Shown here piece after piece: positions 54,697 through 63,045 of a stretch of 64,000 nt of DNA. The translations under genes were made by a program, and so were the position numbers. Numbering within the stretch: position 1 is the first letter of the stretch; every line of letters begins with the position of its first letter. Below the pieces are notes generated by a model. It did no database searches. It had not been told where the DNA came from and saw only the letters and a list, made by a program, of their open reading frames with translations. Source of the stretch: JBMOKT01 sp049323895 (GTDB lineage: Bacteria > Bacillota > Peptococcia > Peptococcales > BICA1-8); the NCBI GenBank assembly GCA_049323895.1, contig JBMOKT010000021.1:1-64000 (forward strand). The letters run 5' to 3'.

Positions 54697-55596
54697 TTAG
54701 TATCCGGCTTCCATGGTTAATCCGTTTATAAATTCAAACACCAGCCGATGATCGGCGTAAACCGTGATTTGCTTTATCACCTTCAGAAACAGTTCCTCAT
54801 CGAAATCTGCGAGAGGCTGTCTGCCTGAAAACGCCTGCTTCATCTTTTCGGAGTTATATTCGGCGTCATTGATCCTTGCCGTTTTGTACAGGGCCTGTGC
54901 TCGCTTAAAAATAAGAGCCGGAAGTTCATTGGACGAATACCGTCCTTCTGCTTCCAGCTCCTTAATCCGCTGATCCAATCTATTAAATTCAGGGTTATTG
55001 GGAATTGGCTCTTTCTTTGGCTTCCGGTCGAGGATTTGTATCCTTGCCAGAATCCGGTTGGCTGCCTCAAGGAAAGCTTTTTCAATCTGCTCATCCGCAA
55101 TGAAACCGCACCGGCAGCACACTCGGTTCTTGTAAATATACCTTTTGCACTTCCATAAGGACTTTTCCGACGTTCTACCGCAGTGCTCGATGTATTTGCG
55201 ATAAACCTCGCCGCATTCCCCGCACCGAAGCTTTCCGGTGAAGGCATATTGGCGGTTCACGCTGTTTGGCTGGATGCTTCGCCCCAGCTGTTCACAACGC
55301 TCCTTGCGGCGTTTCTGCACCTGGTCGAACAGCTCGGCGCCAATCATCTGCGGATAGAATTCATCCCCAAGGTATTTGACATTCTCCAGTATCTTGCCGA
55401 TTGAGCCATGATTCCAGGAGGCTTTTTTGTTGGCGTTCGGAAATCCCATTTCGGTCAGGCGTTTTGCAAGGGCAGAGGTGGAAGCTCCGGACAGATAGTC
55501 TGCAAATATTCTTTTTACTACATCCGCCTTGAGTTCATCAAGCTGTATTTTACCGTCCGCCAGCTTATACCCGATGGGCATATGCCTTTGCATCAT
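54697..55596 (-). CDS. Recombinase-domain protein lacking the catalytic domain
   Basis: The 299-residue product starts directly in the recombinase domain (G-Y-K-L-A-D-G-K-I-Q, then Y-L-G-D-E-F-Y-P) and has the zinc ribbon (C-G-E-C-G) and a coiled coil, but no resolvase domain. Its start overlaps the stop of recombinase II, and it lies 18 bases before recombinase I. It may be a DNA-binding partner of the other two or a truncated copy. The exact start (55596 or 55581) is uncertain. Confidence 0.75.
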   Translation of the reverse strand: MMQRHMPIGYKLADGKIQLDELKADVVKRIFADYLSGASTSALAKRLTEMGFPNANKKASWNHGSIGKILENVKYLGDEFYPQMIGAELFDQVQKRRKERCEQLGRSIQPNSVNRQYAFTGKLRCGECGEVYRKYIEHCGRTSEKSLWKCKRYIYKNRVCCRCGFIADEQIEKAFLEAANRILARIQILDRKPKKEPIPNNPEFNRLDQRIKELEAEGRYSSNELPALIFKRAQALYKTARINDAEYNSEKMKQAFSGRQPLADFDEELFLKVIKQITVYADHRLVFEFINGLTMEAGY

Positions 55597-57196
55597 CCTC
55601 CATCGCCTCCTTCCTGCAGAGTTCGGACAGCTCCAGCCGGTTGATGAGCCGGAAGGTGATTTGTCCGTTTTTCTGCACGATGACCTTATCTATCGCCTGT
55701 AAAAATAAATCCTCACGGTATTCTTCAATAACTTGAGGATTGTTTCTGAGCAGTTCCAGCAGCAGCTCCGTTCCGGCAATCTCTCGGTCGAAGCCGTTAT
55801 TGTCCAGAAGCTGGCTCCTTTTCTTTTTCACAGCGGCAAGCTCTATAGTCAGGGCATTTTGCCGCTCTATAAATACCGCGGGGTCGATATACCCCTTTGA
55901 TACCAGTCTGCTGAGTATATGACCCTGCTCTGTAAGCTCCATAATTCTGTTACTGCATTCCCCGATTTCCTGCTCCTGCTGCTCGTCCATTCGGAGCTTT
56001 TTAAGCGTATCCAGCAGGGGAGTGAGGATTTCGGTATAATTGCTTACGAGCTTGTTCCACATCACGGTGAAAGCCCATTGAACGTCATCCTCCCGGATTG
56101 CCTTCTGACTGCATTTGGTGTTATCCAAAATGTGTTGGCGACAACACCATTGGATTTTCTCATAGGGCTTGCCGATATAGATTTTCTGCCTTCGTAGAGT
56201 GCCGCCGCATTCTCCGCAGAGGATTTTACTGCTGAAAGAGTACCGGCTTTGGTATTTACCCGAATCGTCCATCCCCATCTGCTTTCTGCGGTATTCAAAG
56301 ATTTCCCTGACCGCCTCCGCCTGTTCATGTGAGATTATGTGTTCATGGTTGTCCTCAACCAGGTACTGAGGAAGCTGACCCTTGTTTCTCTTTCGCTTAA
56401 AGGGCAGCACCTCTGTGGTCATGGTTTTCTGATGAAGCAGATTTCCGGTGTAAATGGGATTCAGCAGCATTTCCTTTATCACGCTGTCATGCCATTTCTC
56501 AGCCGAGCGTATAGTGGGGATTCCTTCCTCCGATAAATCCTTGGCGATTGCATAAGTGCCCTTGCCGTTTAAGTATTCTCGGAAGATGCGTCGGACTACT
56601 ACGGCTTCTTCCTCCTGAATTATCAGCTCGCCGTTTTCATCCTTGGTATAGCCGTAAGCGGGAGTGCCGAGGATGAAGGTGCCGTCCTGAAAGCGTTTTA
56701 CAACTGCCCATTTGCTGTTGGTGGAGATGCTTTCGGATTCGCCCTGTGCCAGAGAGCTTAAAATGGTCAGCATCAGCTCGCTTTTCTCCGACAGGCTGTT
56801 TATATGCTTTTTTTCAAAATAGACTGCGACGCCAAGCTCCTTCAAGCGGCGAATGGTCAGGATGCTGTCCACAGTGTTTCTGGCGAACCGGGTCAGGGAT
56901 TTGGTTATGATCATATCAACCCTGCCGTCCTCGCAGTCCTTCATCATCCTTAAAAAGTCATCTCTTTTTTGGAGCTTGGTGCCGCTTCTTGCTTCATCGG
57001 CATAGATTCCGGCAAACTGCCAGTCCTCTTGGTTTTCAATTAAGGCGGTGTAATACGCCAGCTGTGCGGCAAAGGAATTCTGCTGCTCACGGGAGTCGGT
57101 GCTTACCCTGCAATAGGCGCAAACCCGCTTTTGGGGCTGTAACTGCCGGGTGACCTGTTGCTTAACAGGATCTATTCTTACAACGTTCTTAGCCAT
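55565..57196 (-). CDS. Large serine recombinase II
   Basis: The product is about 543 residues with the full layout: C-A-Y-C-R-V-S-T catalytic block, K-S-L-T-R-F-A-R-N, recombinase domain, zinc ribbon and coiled coil. I chose the ATG at 57196 because GGAGAGAACGC precedes it. Together with recombinase I and the catalytically shortened gene it forms a three-gene cluster like those of Tn1549-related and CTn-type elements. Confidence 0.9.
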   Translation of the reverse strand: MAKNVVRIDPVKQQVTRQLQPQKRVCAYCRVSTDSREQQNSFAAQLAYYTALIENQEDWQFAGIYADEARSGTKLQKRDDFLRMMKDCEDGRVDMIITKSLTRFARNTVDSILTIRRLKELGVAVYFEKKHINSLSEKSELMLTILSSLAQGESESISTNSKWAVVKRFQDGTFILGTPAYGYTKDENGELIIQEEEAVVVRRIFREYLNGKGTYAIAKDLSEEGIPTIRSAEKWHDSVIKEMLLNPIYTGNLLHQKTMTTEVLPFKRKRNKGQLPQYLVEDNHEHIISHEQAEAVREIFEYRRKQMGMDDSGKYQSRYSFSSKILCGECGGTLRRQKIYIGKPYEKIQWCCRQHILDNTKCSQKAIREDDVQWAFTVMWNKLVSNYTEILTPLLDTLKKLRMDEQQEQEIGECSNRIMELTEQGHILSRLVSKGYIDPAVFIERQNALTIELAAVKKKRSQLLDNNGFDREIAGTELLLELLRNNPQVIEEYREDLFLQAIDKVIVQKNGQITFRLINRLELSELCRKEAMEDDAKAYAHRV

Positions 57197-57276
57197 GCGT
57201 TCTCTCCTTTCTCTCATTTTTGGCCTCCTGTCAGCAACACACACTACCATACAAGCTTTGAGATATCCAGGTGTTT

Positions 57277-57438
57277 TTACACATATACTCCGGAAAGCTC
57301 CGGCGTGAAGGTTTGACGGTTCAATTCATCGATTTTTTTGTACTCATCAGGGGAGATAAGTCCGTTACGGAGCATAATATCCAGCAGCTTTACCGCTACC
57401 TTATATTTCACTTCATTGGCTGACTGATTCTTTGACAT
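57277..57438 (-). CDS. Small SHOCT-like protein
   Basis: The 53-residue product reads N-E-V-K-Y-K-V-A-V-K-L-L-D-I-M-L-R-N-G-L-I-S and then E-Y-K-K-I-D-E-L-N-R, ending with T-P-E-L. The short helical form with L-I-S-x-E-E-Y-x-K-I-D-E-L resembles the SHOCT motif. GGGGTGAGC precedes the ATG at 57438. It is the gene before recombinase II and often accompanies such clusters. It is too short for most gene finders. Confidence 0.75.
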   Translation of the reverse strand: MSKNQSANEVKYKVAVKLLDIMLRNGLISPDEYKKIDELNRQTFTPELSGVYV

Positions 57439-57454
57439 ATAGCTCACCCCCCAT

Positions 57455-58162
57455 TTACTGCATAGAAAGTGAAGGGCTTTGATAATCCAACTGGATTCGG
57501 CCTTCCAGCGGCGAATAAAGCTCGACTCTCAGCTGATCTAGACCTCTTAGAAGCTCCAGTAATTTAGCTGTATCCCGCCCCAGGCGGTCAAGCTTCTTTA
57601 CCAGCAATACATCCATTCTACCATCACCGGCAGCCTTCATGACCTCCGCAAGACCGGCACGGTCAAAATCCAGACCGCTTCCGATATCCTCTGATTCGCC
57701 GACAACAACAAATCCCATCTGTTCTGAGTAATCCATAAGCTCCTTTTTCTGACCTTTCAGGGCGCTGTGGCTATCCTCCGGCGCATCGATTCGGCAGTAA
57801 ATCCATGCTCGTTTCTGACTTTCCTGGCACCAGAAGGCTTGAGCTTCTTCAACGCTCGCAATTGGGATGCAAATAGGCTCCTTTTCGCCCAACTGCATGG
57901 GTACCAGTTCTTTTGTGATTTCCTGCAGAAGCTTCTGATCCGGACAGCGGTTGATAAATTCGCCATAAGTGTCCAGCACCAGCCTATCCAGCGTATCTGT
58001 CAGAATCATCTTGTCCGCATGCTCCTTTTTCAACATGATAAAGCTCGCGATGCAAGACGGGGACTTCTCAAAATAGTATTCCTGACGCCCTCCGTCAAGT
58101 CCGTATACATAGCCGATGATGAGATCCTTCTTTAGCAATTCAGCCAATGCTTCCTTTTGCAT
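57455..58162 (-). CDS. Resolvase-like protein without the catalytic serine
   Basis: The 235-residue product has an unassigned N-terminal 115 residues and then a resolvase domain starting W-I-Y-C-R-I-D-A-P-E-D. The usual R-V-S-T/N with the nucleophile Ser reads R-I-D-A here, so the attacking serine is missing; the D-R-L-G-R-D arginines remain. It may be a regulator or partner of recombinases II and I. GGAGGAAATCGAT precedes the ATG. Confidence 0.72.
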   Translation of the reverse strand: MQKEALAELLKKDLIIGYVYGLDGGRQEYYFEKSPSCIASFIMLKKEHADKMILTDTLDRLVLDTYGEFINRCPDQKLLQEITKELVPMQLGEKEPICIPIASVEEAQAFWCQESQKRAWIYCRIDAPEDSHSALKGQKKELMDYSEQMGFVVVGESEDIGSGLDFDRAGLAEVMKAAGDGRMDVLLVKKLDRLGRDTAKLLELLRGLDQLRVELYSPLEGRIQLDYQSPSLSMQ

Positions 58163-58723
58163 ATCGATTTCCTCCTCGATATTTTCGTAATATTTTGAAT
58201 TTAATCTCAGAAGGATACGGCAGGACGGGAAAGACCGCCTTGCCGCATAGTTTCCAAGATCAGAAAATGATCTGCTTGTTCTTCATCTTCAGCCTCTGCT
58301 CTATTCGACACTACTTCCCAAGCACCGGGGCAACAGCTCAAACTGCCTGTGGTCAGCAGGCATCACAGGAATTTCACCTCCCCGAGAACCTCCGGGCTGC
58401 ACTCTGGGACTCAACCTCGACTATGCAGGAGTATCATGATAGGCTGTTCAGGTCCTGGCGAAACAATCCACCACAGATTGGTTTATGGTCAAGCATTTCT
58501 CGCTCATAGCCTTTGATGCTATCGTTTTGACGGGCAAAAAAGCCCGCAGGCTGTCTTAGCGTGCTTACCAAAGTCACTTTCCGTTTTGGCGGCTGAACAG
58601 CTAACGTATTTGAGCTGTTGGATATGGACGGATTGCGCCGACTTTTTTCAAAGAGCAATGAGGGATGAAAAAACCCCCTCACTTCTTTAAGGAAAAAAGT
58701 GAGGGAGTGAGCGGATTTATTTT
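58163..58723. other. Intergenic stretch with terminator
   Basis: No supported gene was seen. A minus-strand terminator lies at 58668-58707 (CCCTCACTT...AAGTGAGGG with a T run), ending the sigma-like gene. A short frame at 58434-58682 has no ribosome site. Fragments of mobile-element DNA are likely here. Confidence 0.45.
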
Positions 58724-59140
58724 TTATTTTTCCATAAGGTTTTTTAGCTTCAGCAGAATCTTGCGCTTTCTATCGTTGATCGTTCTTTGGGGAATTTCGG
58801 TTTCAGCCGATAATTGGCGCTCGCTTTTCCCTTGAAAATACAGCGCGTAGATCAGCAGCCGTTCCCGTTCTGAAATCGTTTCAAGACAGAGCTTCAGTTT
58901 TTCAAGCATTTCCCGCTTGGCGATAGCATCTTCTATTGATTCCACTGTGTGCGATATTATGTAGTCGGCTTGGAGACCGTTTTGGCAGCAGGTTTCAAGG
59001 GAGATGTGCTTTTTTTCGGCAAGTTTGTCCAGGTATTTTTCCCGCTCGGTGAGTTTATAGTAGGACTTGTAGATTTCTTCGCTGACTTCAATCCGCTGCT
59101 TTTTAACTACCAATGCGTATCTTCGCTCCTGTTCTTCCAT
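58724..59140 (-). CDS. Sigma-70-like/HTH regulator
   Basis: The 138-residue product ends with L-E-T-I-S-E-R-E-R-L-L-I-Y-A-L-Y-F-Q-G-K-S-E-R-Q-L-S and R-T-I-N-D-R-K-R-K-I, the pattern of sigma region 4. The first 80 residues are helical. The ATG at 59140 has GGAGG eight bases before it, and the earlier start is unsupported. Proteins like this are common at the ends of recombinase-bearing elements and may control their transfer genes. Confidence 0.72.
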   Translation of the reverse strand: MEEQERRYALVVKKQRIEVSEEIYKSYYKLTEREKYLDKLAEKKHISLETCCQNGLQADYIISHTVESIEDAIAKREMLEKLKLCLETISERERLLIYALYFQGKSERQLSAETEIPQRTINDRKRKILLKLKNLMEK

Positions 59141-59535
59141 GGGCTTGTCCTCCATTTCAAGATTTTTAATCCAGAAAATGAAGAACAAGCGGAGGAGAGC
59201 GGCACCTTACCAATTTAGCATGGTGTTTATTTGTTACATCTGGTCGAAAACATAAGGTTTTTGTCAAAAAGAAAACCGCAATCTGCGTACTGCAAACTGC
59301 GGTTTTCAAGTCATTCTGTGTTTTATTATCTAATGGATGCGCATGAAACAATAAGGCTGGAAGGCGTATATTCCAACCAAGGAAGGTAATTATTGCGTTA
59401 CCTTGATAGCATACAAATTCAGCTACTCTAACCTTTCTATATTGTTTTTCAAATGTCAGCCCTCCCTGTTGTTATAAACAAAGTCAAGATTCACATGAGA
59501 GTCGCATTTTGCCGAAATATTCATGCCTTTCAAAA

Positions 59536-59562
59536 CAAAAAACCTGCCTCTGAAGGGCAGGT
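59536..59562 (-). terminator. Riboswitch-coupled terminator
   Basis: ACCTGCC pairs with GGCAGGT, followed by a T tract on the minus strand. It lies directly after the c-di-GMP aptamer, so ligand binding can set read-through. Confidence 0.75.
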
Positions 59563-59577
59563 AAAATACAGAAATCT

Positions 59578-59662
59578 ATGCGGCGACCAGGCTATCATAG
59601 TGCAATTAGCACCTTAGACCCTATAGCTTTGCGTCCCTGCCTTTCAACAAGTTTGCCCTTAG
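59578..59662 (-). ncRNA. Cyclic di-GMP-I (GEMM) riboswitch
   Basis: On the minus strand the aptamer reads AGGGCAAACTTGTTGAAAGG, then CAGGGACGCAAAGCTATAGG, then GTCTAAGGTG and GATAGCCTGGTCGCC. These are the GGCAAAC..GAAA tetraloop-like block, the GGGACGCAAAGC core and the GGTAGC/CGCC receptor region of the GEMM-I class. The expected downstream gene is missing. Confidence 0.88.
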
Positions 59663-59943
59663 CACTATAATTCAGTTTTAATACGATAAAGAGAATCCAT
59701 CCCAACCACGTAATGTTATAGGGTTTCAACGCTAACTAAGTAGTTTACCAGCCAAAGCATGCTTCCTTATGGGTGCCACTCTATGGTTGTGAATGCTAGG
59801 TCGCTGAGATTAATCTGGCTAACGAGCACGTAGCACTAAACTTGTTTGACCATACTTCATATGCTATTTGCTATTACCATTATTGATACTATGAAAGAGT
59901 TTTCATTATGTGATGGTGTCACAATAGTGGCATGAATGTCTCG

Positions 59944-60141
59944 CTACGGCAGAAAGAAAACACTTTTCACTTTCATAAACAATTCGGAAATTACTTACAC
60001 CGCCATCAGAAGAGCTATGGAAACACCGGCTAGCGTGGCGATTAAAGCCGAATCCTCTTTCACCGCCTGTTTTAACAAAGCATGGATGATATACGTTAGG
60101 AAACCGATTCCTGCAATTTGAAAGATCACCTCAATACTCAT
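59944..60141 (-). pseudogene. spoIIIAC: SpoIIIAC-like sporulation protein with a stop codon
   Basis: From the ATG at 60141 the frame reads M-S-I-E-V-I-F-Q-I-A-G-I-G, then A-T-L-A-G-V-S-I-A-L-L-M-A-V, and meets TAA at 59995-59997. It then continues V-I-S-E-L-F-M-K-V to a stop at 59944. The full 65 codons are the normal SpoIIIAC length. It is a stage III sporulation membrane protein; one nonsense codon removes its last third. AAGGGG precedes the start. Confidence 0.72.
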
Positions 60142-60191
60142 ACACTAGTTCCCCTTTATCATTAAATAAGAATCCGTACAACGACTAGTTC

Positions 60192-61064
60192 TTAAGCAGT
60201 CCTGTTATCACCCAGGAACATGACAGCCAGCATGCCCGGACCGGTATGCGACCCTACTACGGGTCCGGTATAATTAATTATGACACCTTTTACATTTACT
60301 TTATCAATAATTGCCTTTTTAAGAAGTTCTGCGTCTTTGACACTATCACCATGGCAGATGAAAATCATTTGCTCTTCGGGATTAATAATTCTTTTTTGAA
60401 GTTCTTCGGCAAGAATATTTATAGATTTTTTTCTGCCTCTAACTTTTTTTGAAAAGGTTAGTCCCCCTTGATTATCGACAAAGAGAATGGGTTTAACATC
60501 TATTATTGTTCCCAGAACAGCTGACGTACTCGAAATTCTCCCTCCCCTTTTTAGGTGGTTCAAGTTATCTACCGTAAACAAATGATTGACTTTAAGTTTA
60601 TTGCTTTCAACCCAATTAATTATCTCTTCCTTTGATTTTCCTTGTTTGAGCATTTCGCATGCATAATAAACAATTAGTCCTTGCCCTATCGTAGCACTTC
60701 TGGAGTCAATCACAGAGATATCCGCATTTGTATTTTCATTTATAATAATATTTCTCGCAACTAGTGCGTTATTATATGTTTGACTTAAGACGGAAGAGAA
60801 ACCAATATAAATAATTGAGTATCCTTCCGCTATATATTTTCTAAAAGCTTCTTCAAAGGTAAAAGGTGTAATCTGGGAGGTAGTAGGCATTTCGCCCATA
60901 CGCATTTCATTATAAAATTCCTTATAGCCTATTGACCTACCAAAGTCATCAGTATAGCTTTTACCTTTAATAGAAAATGTAAAAGGTACAATGACTAATT
61001 CGTTTTTCCAAAGATATTCTTTGGGTAAATCAATATTGGAATCAGTAATAATCTTTATCTTCAC
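60192..61064 (-). CDS. DegV-family protein
   Basis: The 290-residue product has K-I-I-T-D-S-N-I-D-L near the start, T-T-S-Q-I-T-P, and G-R-I-S-S-T-S-A near residue 172, matching the fatty-acid-binding DegV family. In Firmicutes DegV proteins bind fatty acids for kinase (FakA) phosphorylation. No partner gene is adjacent. The neighbouring gene is the efflux operon, which ends 70 bases upstream. Confidence 0.88.
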   Translation of the reverse strand: MKIKIITDSNIDLPKEYLWKNELVIVPFTFSIKGKSYTDDFGRSIGYKEFYNEMRMGEMPTTSQITPFTFEEAFRKYIAEGYSIIYIGFSSVLSQTYNNALVARNIIINENTNADISVIDSRSATIGQGLIVYYACEMLKQGKSKEEIINWVESNKLKVNHLFTVDNLNHLKRGGRISSTSAVLGTIIDVKPILFVDNQGGLTFSKKVRGRKKSINILAEELQKRIINPEEQMIFICHGDSVKDAELLKKAIIDKVNVKGVIINYTGPVVGSHTGPGMLAVMFLGDNRTA

Positions 61065-61136
61065 AAGATTTCCCCCTTAATTTATTTTTGTCACTATACC
61101 TAGAAAATTACAGTCTAATTTTTAGCTTAAAATGGA

Positions 61137-62282
61137 TTATTCCTTTACTTCCTCACCATCAGCTAATCCATCTGCCCCATTAATAACAATACGGTCACCA
61201 GCCTGTAAACCTTGGACGATAACTGTTGATTCTTCATTGCTAAGACCTGTACGAACAGCGGTCTTCACTGCTTTTCCTTCTTTCGCGACCATAACATAAT
61301 CCTTGCCGTCCCGCCTCAAAAGTGCAGAGTTGGGGATGACTAATACCGATGAACTTTTCACAGTAATTTTAGCCGTAGTAGTCATTCCTGCTTTTAATAG
61401 GCCTTCCGGATTATCTACGGTTACTTTTACCGGAAAAAACTGTCCCGTTGGAATGGAGATTGGACTAATATAAGAAATTTCCCCCGGAAAGGTCCGGTTT
61501 GGAATAGAATCTACGCTGACTTCGACAGGGTCACCCACCTTGACGTAGTTTATCTGGCTCTCTGAGAGGTTTCCAGTTAAAACAAGTTGATCAGTTGCTA
61601 TAATCACCGCTATAGGGATACCGGGACCAACCGTATCCCCAACGAATACATTCGACGTTACTAAGACTCCATCAATTGGACTTTTAATATCCATTTTGGC
61701 CAAGCTCAAATTAACCGCATTAAGCGCCGCCTTGGCCACATTAATTCCCGCCCCCTGGGCCACTTCGTATTGTGATTTAGTAATACCCCTTTTGACTGTG
61801 ATTTGTTCCAGTTGCTGTTGCGAGATAGCTCCCGCTTGATAGAGTTCCTGAAAACGGACAAAATCAGCTTCAGTATTTTCATAATTGATGCGTGCCTGCT
61901 CTGCCAATGACTGAGCATTGACAAACCCAGCCTGTGCTTGTTCAAGTTGATTCAACAAGTCTTTTCTATCTAAGGAAATGATGACATCGCCCTTTTTAAC
62001 ATAGTCTCCTTCTTTAGCATTTACGGCAATGACGTTCCCTGGAAGTTGGGCGCTTAAGTTAGACTTTTCCTGAGCATCCATAATACCGATTAATGATAAT
62101 TGTCCGCTAAAATCTTGGACTTTAACTTCATCTGTTTTTACGAGCAGCGGGGCTTCTACATGCTTGGCAGCAGATTTCGTGGAAATAGCGTATCCTGTAA
62201 TGGAAATAAATACTGCTAAGGATAAAAGAATCAGGCTTATAATTTTTTTATTGAACACATTTAGCCGTGTATTTAACATCAT
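61137..62282 (-). CDS. Membrane-fusion (HlyD/RND adaptor) protein
   Basis: The 381-residue product has an N-terminal membrane anchor (I-S-L-I-L-L-S-L-A-V-F-I), a lipoyl half-motif (V-K-K-G-D-V-I-I-S-L-D), a coiled-coil region and a beta-barrel with S-P-I-D-G-V-L. It links an inner-membrane pump to the cell surface. It lies 15 bases after the EmrA-like gene in the same direction, so both belong to one operon. Confidence 0.87.
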   Translation of the reverse strand: MMLNTRLNVFNKKIISLILLSLAVFISITGYAISTKSAAKHVEAPLLVKTDEVKVQDFSGQLSLIGIMDAQEKSNLSAQLPGNVIAVNAKEGDYVKKGDVIISLDRKDLLNQLEQAQAGFVNAQSLAEQARINYENTEADFVRFQELYQAGAISQQQLEQITVKRGITKSQYEVAQGAGINVAKAALNAVNLSLAKMDIKSPIDGVLVTSNVFVGDTVGPGIPIAVIIATDQLVLTGNLSESQINYVKVGDPVEVSVDSIPNRTFPGEISYISPISIPTGQFFPVKVTVDNPEGLLKAGMTTTAKITVKSSSVLVIPNSALLRRDGKDYVMVAKEGKAVKTAVRTGLSNEESTVIVQGLQAGDRIVINGADGLADGEEVKE

Positions 62283-62297
62283 CTTCTCCTCCTTTCG

Positions 62298-63014
62298 TTA
62301 TCCGGCGATATGGATTTTAGCGGTAACACTCATTCCGGGTAAGAGCCCCAGCTTATTTATTTCCGGGAAACGTACTTTTAGCGGAATTCGTTGTGTAACT
62401 TTGGTAAAGTTGCCGTTGGCAGATTGTATGGGTAAAATATCAAAAGTTGAAAGAGTTGCTTTTCCGATTTCATCAACTCTTCCTTGAAAGGTTTTCCCGG
62501 GTAAAGCATCGATCTTTAAATCCACAAGTTGTCCGACCTTTATTTTTCCTTCTTCAGTTTCGTCAATATTAACAGCTACAAAGAGATCCTCTGTATCGGC
62601 GATTACCGCAAGAGGTTGTCCGGTTCCAACCAATTGTCCGTCCCGCACTGTAACCTTAATCACTTGGCCGGAAATCGGGGCAGTAATCTCCGCTTTACTG
62701 ACGGTGATACTGCCTATAGGATTAAGTGCGCTAGGATTCACACTTGCGCTGGTGGCAATCGCATTTGTATCCTGCCACCCAATCGTTGCTCCGGCTTTAA
62801 CATACTCCCCTTCAGAAACATTCCATGAAGTTATTTTGCCCGAGATGATCGGGCTGACATTTGCAGTAAAGGCGCTGATCCGTGCGTCATCTGTAGTAAT
62901 ATAATGAGACATTTCGTACCAATAATAGCCTGCGATTCCGCCGCCAATTATTAAGAGTACGGTCAGTACTACTGAAATGACAACCTTTTGATTCTTCATG
63001 ATTCTCCTCCTCAT
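62298..63014 (-). CDS. EmrA-like HlyD adaptor protein
   Basis: The 238-residue product has a membrane anchor (V-I-S-V-V-L-T-V-L-L-I-I), a lipoyl-type block (Y-V-K-A-G-A-T-I-G) and S-A-E-I-T-A-P-I-S-G-Q-V. It is shorter than E. coli EmrA, as in Gram-positives. It follows the EmrB-like gene by 30 bases and with it forms a drug efflux unit. Confidence 0.87.
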   Translation of the reverse strand: MRRRIMKNQKVVISVVLTVLLIIGGGIAGYYWYEMSHYITTDDARISAFTANVSPIISGKITSWNVSEGEYVKAGATIGWQDTNAIATSASVNPSALNPIGSITVSKAEITAPISGQVIKVTVRDGQLVGTGQPLAVIADTEDLFVAVNIDETEEGKIKVGQLVDLKIDALPGKTFQGRVDEIGKATLSTFDILPIQSANGNFTKVTQRIPLKVRFPEINKLGLLPGMSVTAKIHIAG

Positions 63015-63045
63015 TTCCTTATCAAGTCTTAATTGTGAATAATAT

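Larger units (their letters stand above)
59141..59943. other. Intergenic stretch: element end, terminators and riboswitch
   Basis: From the sigma-like gene start to the spoIIIAC remnant the stretch holds a hairpin at 59271-59307 (GAAAACCGCA...TGCGGTTTTC), the riboswitch at 59578-59662, its terminator, and an unexplained block at 59690-59870. After the riboswitch only a 9-codon frame with a good ribosome site (GGGAGGG) is left. Confidence 0.6.

Noticed and set aside
58434..58682. 82-codon minus-strand frame
   Set aside because: It has no ribosome site, a low-complexity start and no similarity that I recognise, and it overlaps a terminator.
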